From: Bradyrhizobium sp. CCGE-LA001
Lineage (GTDB): Bacteria > Pseudomonadota > Alphaproteobacteria > Rhizobiales > Xanthobacteraceae
Direction: 5' to 3'
Length of the DNA: 64,000 nt
Assembly: GCF_000296215.2 (NCBI RefSeq)
Contig: NZ_CP013949.1
Location: forward strand, 5,015,501-5,079,500
Positions 17,193-25,746 of the stretch are shown here, piece by piece. How positions within the stretch are numbered: position 1 is the stretch's first letter; every line of letters starts with the position of its first letter. The translations under genes and the position numbers were made by a program. The notes under the pieces are model-generated. The model was not told the origin of the DNA, made no database searches, and was given only the letters and a program-made list of their open reading frames with translations.

Positions 17193-18458
17193 ATGACATC
17201 CTTTCCTGGTGCTCCCTTGAACCCCCTTCCGCAAAATCCCGTCGTCGCGTCCGGCTCGTTCGCGGCCATGAGGTCCGTGCCGTATCGGCTCCAGTTCACG
17301 GCCTATGTGCTGGCGATGATGGCCGACAACATCGAGCATGTGATCAGCTATTGGGTGGTGTTCCAGAAATTCCATTCGCCGGCGCTGGCGGGCTTTGCCG
17401 TGCTGTCGCACTGGCTGCCGTTCCTGCTGTTCTCGGTCGCGGTCGGCGGGCTCGCCGACCGGTTCGATCCGCGCCGCATCATCCAATGCGGCATGCTGCT
17501 GTTCATCGTGGCGTCCGCCGGATGGGGCTTCTTCTTCATCACCGACACCATCCAGATGTGGCACGCGATGCTGCTGCTGGTGATCCATGGCTGCGCCGGC
17601 GTGCTCTGGCAGACGCCGAACCAGCTCCTGCTCTACGATCTCGTGGCGCCTGCGGACCTGCCGAGCGCGGTGCGGCTGAACGCGATGGCGCGCTATCTCG
17701 GCATCCTGGTCGGGCCTGCGGTGGGCGGCGTCATCATGCTCACCCTCGGCACGTCGCACGGCATTATCTTCAACACGCTGTTCTATCTGCCGATGCTGCT
17801 CTGGCTGTTCTGGGCACCGGTCCGCGACAGCAGCGTGGCGGTGCGGCGCTTCGCGGTGCGCGGCCTTGCCGACATCGTGCTGACGATGCGCGCGATCGGC
17901 ACCCAGCCGGTGCTGTCGGCAATGACGTGGCTCGCCGGCCTGACCTCCTTCATGATCGGCAACGCCTATCACGCCCAGATGCCGGGCTATGCCGGCGATC
18001 TCGGTCATGGCGATCCCGGCGTCTCCTACAGCGTGCTGCTCGCGGCGGACGCGGCCGGCGCGCTGCTGGCCGGCATCGCGCTGGAATCCTGGGGACGCCT
18101 CAAGGGCAGCCCGCGCACCGCGATCATGCTGGCGATGCTCTGGAGCGTGGCGCTGCTCGGCTTCGCCCTGGTGCGGATCTATCCTGTCGCGATCGTGCTG
18201 TTGTTCTTTGCCGGCTTCTTCGAGCTCTCGTTCAACTCCATGGCGCAGGCGCTGGTGCAGCTGAACGCACCGCACGACATCCGCGGCCGCGTCGTCGGTC
18301 TCTATAATATGGCCGGGCTCGGGATGCGGGCCTTCAGCGGCATCACCGTCGGGCTGTCCGGCGCCGCGATCGGCATCCACTGGTCGCTCGGCCTGTCGGC
18401 CGCCGTGCTGCTCGCGCTGCTTCTTCTGCTGCAACTGCGCGCTGCGAAGCCGACGTAG
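17193..18458 (+). CDS. MFS transporter, EntS-like
   Basis: 421 residues with about 12 hydrophobic segments. The loop VGGLADRFDPRRI between helices 2 and 3 is the MFS signature, and the arrangement (AMARYLGILVGPAVGG, GYAGDLGHGDPGVSYSVLLAADAAGALLAG) resembles the MFS_3/EntS branch of exporters. The substrate is unknown. The start is taken as the ATG at 17193; a GTG four codons upstream (17181) is possible, and neither has a strong ribosome site. A second MFS gene follows 70 nt later on the same strand. Confidence 0.87.
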   Translation: MTSFPGAPLNPLPQNPVVASGSFAAMRSVPYRLQFTAYVLAMMADNIEHVISYWVVFQKFHSPALAGFAVLSHWLPFLLFSVAVGGLADRFDPRRIIQCGMLLFIVASAGWGFFFITDTIQMWHAMLLLVIHGCAGVLWQTPNQLLLYDLVAPADLPSAVRLNAMARYLGILVGPAVGGVIMLTLGTSHGIIFNTLFYLPMLLWLFWAPVRDSSVAVRRFAVRGLADIVLTMRAIGTQPVLSAMTWLAGLTSFMIGNAYHAQMPGYAGDLGHGDPGVSYSVLLAADAAGALLAGIALESWGRLKGSPRTAIMLAMLWSVALLGFALVRIYPVAIVLLFFAGFFELSFNSMAQALVQLNAPHDIRGRVVGLYNMAGLGMRAFSGITVGLSGAAIGIHWSLGLSAAVLLALLLLLQLRAAKPT

Positions 18459-18528
18459 CGAAGCAAGCCCGGTTGACACCCGCCTGTCTCCGCCGCACGC
18501 TTGCAGCGGCGGCCGGGGAGACGACACG

Positions 18529-19692
18529 TTGCGCAATCGCTGGGGCATTCTTGCAATCCTGTTCGTCGTGCGCCTCACCATCGCATTTCAATTTCAGAGC
18601 GTGGCCGCGGTCGCGCCGCTGCTGCAAGGGAGCTTCGGCGTCGGGATTGCCGACATCGGGATCCTGATCGGGCTCTATTTCACGCCTGGCATCGTGCTGG
18701 CATTGCCAAGCGGCGCGATTGGCCGGGCTCTCGGCGACAAGCCGACGACGATCCTGGCGCTCTTGCTGATGACGGCGGGCAGCCTGGTCATGGCCACAAC
18801 CGACATCTGGGGCTGGCAGATAGCCGGCCGCCTGGCCTCGGGCGCCGGCGGCGTGCTGCTGACGGTGCAGCTCACCAAGATGGCCACCGACTGGTTTGCC
18901 GGCAGGGAGATCGCGACCGCGATGGCGATCTTCGTCAATTCCTGGCCGGTCGGCGTTGGGATCTCGCTTCTGGTGCTGCCTTCGATCGGCACCGCCTATG
19001 GCGCAGGCGCGGTGTTCCTGGCAGCAGGTGTGCTGACCGCAATCGGTATTGCGCTGATCATGTTCTACCAGCCGCCCCGGGCGGTAACGGTTGACGCTGC
19101 TGCCTCGGGCTGGCCGGATGCTCTCGCCCTGCTGGCGGTGATCGTCGCGGGCATGATCTGGGGCCTTTATAATATTGCCTTTGCCATGATCTTCTCGTTC
19201 GGCCCGACGCTGCTGACGGAGCGCGGCTGGAGCATCGCGGCGGCGGGCTCGGCGATCAGCGTCGTGATGTGGCTGTCAGTGATATCGGTACCGGCCGGTG
19301 GCTACCTCGCCGATCGCGGCAAGCCCTTTGTTCTGACGATCGCGGCCAGCCTCGTCGTGGCCGCCCTGCTGGCCTGGCTGAGCCGATCCGACGCCGTGAT
19401 CACCATCCTGATCCTGGGCGGACTGGCCGGCGGCCTTCCGGCCGGCCCGATGATGAGCCTCGCCGCCCGCGTCCTTGCGCCGGAGACGCGCGCCCTCGGG
19501 ATGGGCGTGTTCTACACCCTCTTTTATGCCGCGATGATGTTGGGGCCGGCTCTCGCGGGCCGGCTCGCCAAGTCGGCTGGCACGGCCGCAGCTGCGTTCG
19601 ACCTCGGCGCACTGACGGTGCTGGCCTGCCTGCCCCTGATGTTGCTTTTCGAGCGTATTGTGTCTGTCCGTGACCGGCGCGCCCGATCCTAA
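18529..19692 (+). CDS. MFS transporter, CynX/NimT-like
   Basis: 387 residues with about 12 hydrophobic helices and no large loop. It begins with TTG at 18529, preceded by GGGGAG at 18515-18520. LASGAGGVLLTVQLTKMATDWF and VFYTLFYAAMMLGPALAGRLAKSAG resemble the cyanate/nitroimidazole (CynX/NimT) group of the MFS. The direction and substrate cannot be determined. Tandem position behind another MFS gene may be coincidental. Confidence 0.87.
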   Translation: MRNRWGILAILFVVRLTIAFQFQSVAAVAPLLQGSFGVGIADIGILIGLYFTPGIVLALPSGAIGRALGDKPTTILALLLMTAGSLVMATTDIWGWQIAGRLASGAGGVLLTVQLTKMATDWFAGREIATAMAIFVNSWPVGVGISLLVLPSIGTAYGAGAVFLAAGVLTAIGIALIMFYQPPRAVTVDAAASGWPDALALLAVIVAGMIWGLYNIAFAMIFSFGPTLLTERGWSIAAAGSAISVVMWLSVISVPAGGYLADRGKPFVLTIAASLVVAALLAWLSRSDAVITILILGGLAGGLPAGPMMSLAARVLAPETRALGMGVFYTLFYAAMMLGPALAGRLAKSAGTAAAAFDLGALTVLACLPLMLLFERIVSVRDRRARS

Positions 19693-19751
19693 CGCGGCAT
19701 TAACCCTATGCACCTTAGGGTCGTGCCGACTCCGCCCGGGCGGGGGGTCGG

Positions 19752-20372
19752 GTGTTGAAAATGGCGTTGGCGAACAAAAAATTTCTTCCGGCCGCCGAGG
19801 AGCGTCGGCGTTTCCAGCGGGTGAAAGTACACCTGCTCGGCCGTTACATGCTGCCGGACCGCCGCGAATTCCCCTGCCAGGTCATCAACATGTCGCCGGG
19901 CGGGCTCGCGTTGCTCGCCCCCGGCATCGGCAATGTCGGCGACCGCGTGGTCGCCTATCTCGACCATATCGGCCGGGTCGAGGGCAAGATCACCCGCATC
20001 ATCGACAACGGCTTCGCCATGACGATCGGCGCAACGCCGCGCAAGCGCGACAAGCTCGCGGCCCAGCTGACCTGGCTCGCCAACCGCGACATCCTCAACC
20101 TGCCCGAGGACCGCCGCCACGACCGTATCGTGCCGCGCAACCCGATCGCGGTGCTGACGCTCGAGGACGGCACCAAGATGACCTGCCGCATCATCGACCT
20201 CTCGCTGTCGGGCGCTGCGATCGCCGCGGAAAACCGCCCGCCGCTGAAATCGACGGTTTTCCTCGGGCGGGTCCAGGGCCGCGTGGTCCGAAACCTCGAA
20301 GACGGCTTCGCGCTGGAGTTCATGCACGAGCAGCCGATCGAAACTCTCGAAGAGAGCGTTACCGCGCGGTAA
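19752..20372 (+). CDS. double PilZ-domain protein
   Basis: 206 residues with two PilZ domains, which bind cyclic di-GMP. The first has RRRFQRVKV near residue 20 and NMSPGG near 49; the second has DRRHDRIVPR near 120 and DLSLSG near 153. Both carry the RxxxR and D/NxSxxG signatures. It is a likely cytosolic effector of the c-di-GMP pathway, in the same window as the GGDEF protein at 1-1515. Start: GTG at 19752 follows GGGGGG closely; ATG at 19761 is an alternative. An intrinsic terminator follows at 20411. Confidence 0.92.
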   Translation: MLKMALANKKFLPAAEERRRFQRVKVHLLGRYMLPDRREFPCQVINMSPGGLALLAPGIGNVGDRVVAYLDHIGRVEGKITRIIDNGFAMTIGATPRKRDKLAAQLTWLANRDILNLPEDRRHDRIVPRNPIAVLTLEDGTKMTCRIIDLSLSGAAIAAENRPPLKSTVFLGRVQGRVVRNLEDGFALEFMHEQPIETLEESVTAR

Positions 20373-20410
20373 AGCCGGAGAGCACCAAAACCCCTGTGTT
20401 TCAAGCCTCG

Positions 20411-20445
20411 AAGGCGGCCTCCGCGATGCGGACGCCGCCTTTTTC
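20411..20445 (+). terminator. intrinsic terminator after PilZ gene
   Basis: AAGGCGGC and GCCGCCTT form the stem, with a loop of about 15 nt and then TTTTTC. It lies 39 nt after the PilZ stop codon. Confidence 0.8.
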
Positions 20446-20530
20446 GTGCGTTGCGGCCATCCCGATGCGAGTTAACGCAAGCGAGCAATTGCGCGCAAAC
20501 GACGGTTCCGCCAGCGTCTGCGCGTTAATG

Positions 20531-20599
20531 CATAAAATTTGAATCAATTGCAGTCATTTCAAATTTTATGAGAATTCGATTCAAGTATAGATCGAATTC
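20531..20599. promoter_or_regulatory. twin AT-rich perfect dyads upstream of the cysteine protease gene
   Basis: Dyad 1 is CATAAAATTTGAA (20531-20543) with exact complement TTCAAATTTTATG (20558-20570), spacer 14. Dyad 2 is GAATTCGAT (20572-20580) with ATCGAATTC (20591-20599), spacer 10. They lie 103-172 nt before the ATG at 20703, in an AT-rich island within GC-rich DNA, and may be operators or fold in the RNA leader. Confidence 0.55.
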
Positions 20600-20702
20600 G
20601 CCGCGCCTTTTACTTGTATTCGTCTCGACTTGACTTGACCGACTTAGCGGCAACTCAAATGCTCCATGTCAAATGTGGTCCCAACAAGAAACGGGGGCCG
20701 CA

Positions 20703-21326
20703 ATGTTTGATTTCAGGGGACAGGGGAAGAGACTGGCGCTGGCCGCCATGCTCTTCGGGATCAGCGCAGCAGCGCAGGCCGGCGACAGCCGACTGCTCTA
20801 TGCGAGCCTCGGCGACACCACCCGCGCGCCGATCGGCTGGGTCGAATTCTGTGCGGACAACGCCGCTCAGTGCAAGGGCGCGCCGACGCAGGCACGCGAC
20901 ATCGTGATGTCGCAGGCGGCATGGCGCGACCTCGTCAAGGTCAATCGCTGGGTCAACGAGACCGTGAAGCCTTTGACCGACCAGGAGCACTGGGGCGTGA
21001 TCGAGAAGTGGTCGCTGCCGACCGACGGTTACGGCGACTGTGAAGACTACGTGCTGTTGAAGCGCAAGATGCTGATGGATGCCGGATGGCCGCGCGAGGC
21101 CCTGCTCATCACCGTCGTGCGCGACAAGAAGGGCGAAGGCCACGCGGTGCTGACGGTGAAAACCGACAAGGGCGAGTTCGTTCTCGACAATCAGAACGAG
21201 AACGTCCTGGCCTGGACGGAGACCGGCTACCGCTTCGTCAAGCGCCAGTCGCAGAGCGATCCCAACGTCTGGGTCTCGCTCGGCGATACCAAGCCGGCGG
21301 TCTCCACCGCCAGCGCGAGAGATTAG
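20703..21326 (+). CDS. transglutaminase-like cysteine protease (BTLCP/LapG-like)
   Basis: 207 residues from the ATG at 20703. A signal peptide (cleavage near AAAQA-GD) sends it to the periplasm. The catalytic triad is visible as Cys in YGDCEDYVLLK, His in GEGHAVLTV and Asp in FVLDNQNE, the pattern of the bacterial transglutaminase-like cysteine proteinase family. The best-known member, LapG, cleaves surface adhesins under c-di-GMP control. No adhesin or LapD gene is visible nearby, so the target is open. Twin perfect dyads precede the gene and a strong hairpin terminator follows. Confidence 0.9.
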   Translation: MFDFRGQGKRLALAAMLFGISAAAQAGDSRLLYASLGDTTRAPIGWVEFCADNAAQCKGAPTQARDIVMSQAAWRDLVKVNRWVNETVKPLTDQEHWGVIEKWSLPTDGYGDCEDYVLLKRKMLMDAGWPREALLITVVRDKKGEGHAVLTVKTDKGEFVLDNQNENVLAWTETGYRFVKRQSQSDPNVWVSLGDTKPAVSTASARD

Positions 21327-21393
21327 GAACGAGACAACAGGTTACGCGACCCGGTCACATCCCCACCCCTCCCCGTCCCAGACCGGTTCGCGC

Positions 21394-21430
21394 GCGGCCA
21401 GGCTTCCCCCAAAGCCTGGCCGCAACTTTT
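21394..21430. terminator. strong terminator between convergent genes
   Basis: GCGGCCAGGCTT and AAGCCTGGCCGC form a perfect 12-bp stem around six bases, followed by AACTTTTT on the plus strand. It ends the cysteine-protease transcript and may also block read-through from the opposite CYTH-CHAD gene. Confidence 0.88.
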
Positions 21431-21444
21431 TCGGGGATGCGCAA

Positions 21445-23190
21445 TCAGCCCTGTGCCGCCCACGGCACCCGCGCGGCGGTGAAATCACGCCACGTGCCGT
21501 GCAATGACGGCTGGACGTCGATCGAGGCACGCGCCTGCCAGCCGGCGATGGCAGCGGCGGCGACGGCGCTGTCGGGCTCGGTATCGAGCCCATCGAGCAG
21601 CGATGCCGTGACCGCCATGTCGTTGAAGGCGCCGAGCTCCTCCTGCAGAGCGGCGAGCCGGCGCGAGAAGCGCTTGGTAAATTTGCGATCCTCGTACAGC
21701 GGCAGCAGGAACTCGCTGAGATAGCGCAGCCGCTTGGTCGCGAGCCGCACCCGATGCAGCTGTTCTACGGAAAGCGATTTGAAACGGCGGCCCCGCTTGA
21801 GCAGCTTCGCATATTGCTCCGACAGGATACGCTGCGCAAAATTGACCGCGGGCTCGGCGAGCCGGCCGAGATCTTCGGCAGGGACATCGCTGCGCCAGCC
21901 CCGTGCCTCGACCCAGTTGCCGAGGCCGAGCAGGAACAGTGCACAGCGGCGATCGGCGAGCGCATGATGCGCCTTGCGATAGGCGGCGGACTGCCGCTGG
22001 GCCGCAGCACGGCCGAGCGCATCGAAGCCGGCGACGGAAGGACAGGCCTTCGCGATCGTCGGCAGGGTTTCGAGCTGGAACACGTCCCAATCGCGCGCAG
22101 CGGACAGATCCTGCGCCAGCCATTTGGCTTCCGAGCGCACCGCATCGAGATTGCTGAGCGTGCCGACCGATCGCATCAGGTCCAGCGCCGACCGGAGCCG
22201 ACGCAGCGCGACGCGGAGCTGATGCACGCCCTCCGGATTGCGGCCGTCCTCTGCTCCCGGCAGCGACTGCAGCAGATGCAGGAAGCAGGAGCGCAGGATC
22301 GTCGCGAAGGCGTCGTCGAGCGTGACTGAAGGATCGAGGCGAAGTTTTCGCGGACGGCGGGCCGTCGGCGGCACGCCCGCTGCGAGATCGAAGCCGCGCG
22401 CCGACTTGCTGCGGATGGACGGCTTCATCACCCCGTGCTCGGCCAGCCGCAACGCGATCTCGTAGATCGTGCTCGCGCTACCATCCTTGAGCTCCAGCTC
22501 GATCTCGCTCACCGGCATCGACCGATCGCCGGCTGCCAGCTCGCCACGGTCGAAGGCGACCTCCACCGTTCCCGACGGCAAATCGACGATCCGGGCGTGG
22601 CGATGGATATCGGCGGTGAAGACGGCTTCGAGCGGCTGCGCTTCGAGAACGCCGCGAAGTTTCTCCGGGACGAAGGGCATCGCCAAAGCAAGATCGGGCG
22701 CGAGCGAAGGCACGCTCGCCTCCCACTCGCCACGACGCAGCGGATCATCCGCGGCATCGGTCTTCACGGTCTGCACGAAGCGCGCCCCGCTCTGGCGTAC
22801 CCGCAGGCTGAGGCCATTGCGCCGAAGCGTCCGCTCGGGCGTGTCGTAATAGACGGACTTCAGATGCTTCCGCGAGCCCTTGTTGCGCGCATGCGCCGCG
22901 ATGACTGGCGCGGCGTTGAAATGCGCCATGCGATCGGCATCGACGATGAGCTTGAGCTCGATTTCGCCGGCGGGCTTTGCGGTGGCGGCCGACCGAGTTG
23001 ACGGAGGCGTCGCGTCTTGCGATGGCGTCTGTTCAATCACACCGCTCTCGACGTTCGCGGGTTCCGCGCTGTCCTCAATTTGCCTCGGGAAGCCCGCAGC
23101 GACTTGCGTTCTCTTGTTGTCCTTGGGAACAGGATTGGCGTCTTGCGCGCTCGGTGTCTTGCGAAGCGGCGCGGCGTCTGATTTCAGCAT
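21445..23190 (-). CDS. CYTH-CHAD protein, probable inorganic triphosphatase
   Basis: 581 residues. A polar N-terminal extension (1-72) precedes the CYTH domain, which starts with the strand EIELKLIVDAD (ExExK motif) and contains KSVYYDTPERTLRRNGLSLRVR and EIELELKDG. CYTH domains hydrolyse tripolyphosphate or bind phosphorylated compounds in a beta-tunnel. The CHAD domain (about 310-560) is alpha-helical with conserved His/Arg (HQLRVALRRLRSAL and HRVRLATKRLRYLSEF) and binds polyphosphate. Together they suggest polyphosphate metabolism. The N-terminal extension is unusually long, so a later start is possible. Confidence 0.92.
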   Translation of the reverse strand: MLKSDAAPLRKTPSAQDANPVPKDNKRTQVAAGFPRQIEDSAEPANVESGVIEQTPSQDATPPSTRSAATAKPAGEIELKLIVDADRMAHFNAAPVIAAHARNKGSRKHLKSVYYDTPERTLRRNGLSLRVRQSGARFVQTVKTDAADDPLRRGEWEASVPSLAPDLALAMPFVPEKLRGVLEAQPLEAVFTADIHRHARIVDLPSGTVEVAFDRGELAAGDRSMPVSEIELELKDGSASTIYEIALRLAEHGVMKPSIRSKSARGFDLAAGVPPTARRPRKLRLDPSVTLDDAFATILRSCFLHLLQSLPGAEDGRNPEGVHQLRVALRRLRSALDLMRSVGTLSNLDAVRSEAKWLAQDLSAARDWDVFQLETLPTIAKACPSVAGFDALGRAAAQRQSAAYRKAHHALADRRCALFLLGLGNWVEARGWRSDVPAEDLGRLAEPAVNFAQRILSEQYAKLLKRGRRFKSLSVEQLHRVRLATKRLRYLSEFLLPLYEDRKFTKRFSRRLAALQEELGAFNDMAVTASLLDGLDTEPDSAVAAAAIAGWQARASIDVQPSLHGTWRDFTAARVPWAAQG

Positions 23191-23419
23191 CTACGGTAAC
23201 ATGACAGTTCAATGACAGAGCAACAGCATATAGCTGGACTGGTCCGCGATGAACAGTAGCCTCGAGCTTTCCCGGCATTCACATGACGCGCCAAGGGCCA
23301 GGATCGGACAAGTTGTCACAATGCGGCGCGACACGACGAGCTAAGTTGCTGCAGCGCCATCGTCAGGCAATCGAATCGATAGCGAATCGCGCCGAGCTCG
23401 AAACCGACATGACCGCGCG

Positions 23420-24772
23420 TCAGTGCGCGAGCGTGTTCTTGTAGATCCTGCCATCCTTCATGATCACCACGAAATTCTTCGCGGGATCCTGGATGATCCT
23501 GATGTCGTCGAGCGGGTTACCGTCAACCAGCAAGAGGTCCGCGAGTGCGCCTTCCTCCACCACGCCGAGCCGGCCGGGGTATGGATTTCGCGGGCCCGAG
23601 AGGCTCAGCAGTTCCGCGTTCGTGGACGTTGCCATGGTCAGCGCTTCGGCCGGCGTGTACCAGCGCGTCAACGCGGCCAGCATCGAGCCCTGCTCGTCCG
23701 CCAGCTCCTTCGAGAACAGCACGTCGGTGCCGAACGCGGTCTTGATGCGGTACTTTTTCGCCAGCGCATAGACACGGTCGGTGCCGGCAACCACCTGCCG
23801 CAGCTTATCCTGCTCCGCTGGTCCCAACCCAGCCGCGGCGGACAGATCCAGGAACGGCTGCGTGCTGAGCCAGATTCCCTTCTCGGCGATCAGCTTCGCG
23901 CTCGCCTCGTCCATGAGATGGCCGTGCTCGATGCATCTGACGCCGGCCGCGATCGAGCGCTGAATCGCGACCGGCGTGTAAGCGTGCGTGACGACATAGG
24001 TGCCCCAATTGTCGGCGGCCTCGACCGCCGCGCGCAGCTCCGGCTCGGTGAAGGTGGAGACATCGAGCGGACTGAAGGGCGACGCGACGCCGCCGCCCGC
24101 GGTGAGCTTGACCTGCGAAGCGCCCTGCATGAGCTGCTCGCGCGCGCGCACGCGGACCTCATCGGGGCTGTCAGCAACCATGCTGCCGCCGATCCGCTCC
24201 ATGCGGCTGAGCATGCCGCCGATGGTGCGCGGCAGATCGGAGAGCTGCCGGAAGTCGCCGTGACCGCTGGTGACGGTGATGATGGCGCCGGACGGATAGA
24301 TGCGGGGACCGACGACAAGGTCCTCGTCGATGGCCTGCTTGAGCCCGAAGCTCGGCCCGCCCATGTCGCGCACGGTGGTGAAGCCGCGCATCAGCGTCGC
24401 GGTCGCCTCAGCCGCCGCAAGCAGATTGTTGTAACCGATATCGCCCGCAAGCGCAGCCATCGGCGTCGGACGCACCAGCATCGTATGCCAATGCGCGTCG
24501 ATCAGCCCGGGCATCAACACGCGGCCCGCGCCGTCGATGATCTGATTGGAGGCGGTCAGGTCGCCGGACGAGATCTTCTCGATAACCTTGTTCCGGACCA
24601 GGACGCTGGACGGCCCGGAGAGCAAGCCACTCTTGCCATCGAAAATCCGGACGTTCCGGAACAGCACTGCGGAATCGTGCTGCGCCGGTGACGGTGACGG
24701 CAGCCCTAAGATCGCGCCGGCAAGGCCAAGCAGCGTGGCGACACGCGAGCGCGCTTTCCTCCAGATCAACAT
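23420..24772 (-). CDS. secreted amidohydrolase
   Basis: 450 residues with a signal peptide (ATLLGLAGAILGLPSPSPA). Metal ligands of the amidohydrolase superfamily are present: LMPGLIDAHWHTML (HxH near 96), a KLTAGGGV segment with the bridging Lys, VTHAYTP, IEHGHLMD and the Asp in AFGTDVLF. The family includes imidazolonepropionase- and prolidase-like enzymes that cleave C-N bonds. It is the last gene of the glutaminase/MFS/HdeD cluster, 15 nt after the preceding gene. The substrate is unknown; an N-acyl or cyclic amide would fit the context. Confidence 0.9.
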   Translation of the reverse strand: MLIWRKARSRVATLLGLAGAILGLPSPSPAQHDSAVLFRNVRIFDGKSGLLSGPSSVLVRNKVIEKISSGDLTASNQIIDGAGRVLMPGLIDAHWHTMLVRPTPMAALAGDIGYNNLLAAAEATATLMRGFTTVRDMGGPSFGLKQAIDEDLVVGPRIYPSGAIITVTSGHGDFRQLSDLPRTIGGMLSRMERIGGSMVADSPDEVRVRAREQLMQGASQVKLTAGGGVASPFSPLDVSTFTEPELRAAVEAADNWGTYVVTHAYTPVAIQRSIAAGVRCIEHGHLMDEASAKLIAEKGIWLSTQPFLDLSAAAGLGPAEQDKLRQVVAGTDRVYALAKKYRIKTAFGTDVLFSKELADEQGSMLAALTRWYTPAEALTMATSTNAELLSLSGPRNPYPGRLGVVEEGALADLLLVDGNPLDDIRIIQDPAKNFVVIMKDGRIYKNTLAH

Positions 24773-24787
24773 CGCCGATCTCCGCAG

Positions 24788-25351
24788 CTATGCAGGCTTG
24801 GCTACAGGAAGCCACGCAAAAGTCAGCCATCCGATGCCGTGGGACAGAAGGTCGATGCCCAGCAGCAAGCCCAGCACCCAGAGCCCGGTCATTGGAAAGC
24901 CGGTGAGGATGACGAGACCGGCCAAAACGCCGAACAGCCCGGAGGCGACCATGATCCCGCCTCCCTGCTTCCACCTGCCGATCCCGATCAGGATGCGCAC
25001 GAGCCCCGAGACCAGCAGTGCAATGCCAAGCACGTAGGTGAGCAGGAGCGCTCCCGTCAGCGGCTGGCTGACCAGTATGATGCCGAAGGCAATGTAGAGG
25101 ATGCCGAGTATGATCTGCCAGACGAAGCCGCCCCAGCCTTTGGTCCAGAACGCGTGAAAGATTTCGAACGCGCCGGCGGCGATGGCCATCCAGCCGATGA
25201 AGAGCGCACTGACCACGGTGAAGAACGCGATATCGCCCAGCACCATCAGCCCGGCGAACGCCATGAAGAGACCCAGCAGCACACAGATCCAGCGCGGTGG
25301 CTGCGGCAGCCCGGTCGCGCCGATCGGCGCGCTGTGGTCGTAAGTCGTCAT
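24788..25351 (-). CDS. HdeD-family membrane protein
   Basis: 187 residues with six hydrophobic helices in three similar pairs, as in HdeD (DUF308), an inner-membrane protein linked to acid resistance at high cell density in E. coli. Phrases such as FIGWMAIAAGAFEIFHAFW and GIALLVSGLVRILIGIG are typical repeats. The neighbours are a small basic protein (15 nt upstream) and the amidohydrolase (15 nt downstream), so it is probably part of one transcript with the glutaminase gene. The mechanism is not known in any organism. Confidence 0.88.
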   Translation of the reverse strand: MTTYDHSAPIGATGLPQPPRWICVLLGLFMAFAGLMVLGDIAFFTVVSALFIGWMAIAAGAFEIFHAFWTKGWGGFVWQIILGILYIAFGIILVSQPLTGALLLTYVLGIALLVSGLVRILIGIGRWKQGGGIMVASGLFGVLAGLVILTGFPMTGLWVLGLLLGIDLLSHGIGWLTFAWLPVAKPA

Positions 25352-25366
25352 GACATTCCTCCTCGT

Positions 25367-25702
25367 TTATCTCCAGCGCCATCCGCAATGACGGCGCCCA
25401 CGATGCCACCAGCACTCCCAGCGTCGACGCCGCCGACGCCATGATGGCGGACGAGGCGGCGGTCGGTGTGGCGGCCGATGCGGTGGACGACGGTCCGGTC
25501 CGGGCAATGGACGGGCATCCTGCTGCGCAAAGCTGCGGACGGCGGGCTCGCGTTTGCCTGGAACGGGAAGATCGATTGGCGACATCGCAGACAGGGCCGA
25601 AGCCTCCCGCTGCCACAGGCTCACGCCTGCACCCATCAGGATCACGCCCCCGAACAAACGGCGCAGCGCGTCGCGTCGATCCACCTCACGCATTGATTTC
25701 AT
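25367..25702 (-). CDS. protamine-like Arg/Pro/Trp-rich small protein
   Basis: 111 residues starting MKSMREVDRRDALRR. A hydrophobic stretch (FGGVILMGAGVSLW) behind DRRDALRR may be a signal or anchor. The C-terminal third is made of Pro-Arg repeats and ends in an Arg/Trp/Cys/His stretch (RRRRRRWECWWHRGRR). Similar small proteins are often labelled protamine-like in Bradyrhizobium annotation. The role is unknown; DNA, lipid or metal binding are all possible. It lies between the MFS and HdeD genes in the same direction. Confidence 0.65.
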   Translation of the reverse strand: MKSMREVDRRDALRRLFGGVILMGAGVSLWQREASALSAMSPIDLPVPGKREPAVRSFAQQDARPLPGPDRRPPHRPPHRPPPRPPSWRRRRRRWECWWHRGRRHCGWRWR

Positions 25703-25746
25703 AGCCGGAGTTCTCCCTGACCAATCCCCTGCTCCTTGTTCTCAAC

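Noticed and set aside
21342..21593. 83-codon minus-strand frame
   Set aside because: It crosses a strong terminator and overlaps the CYTH-CHAD gene end in another frame.
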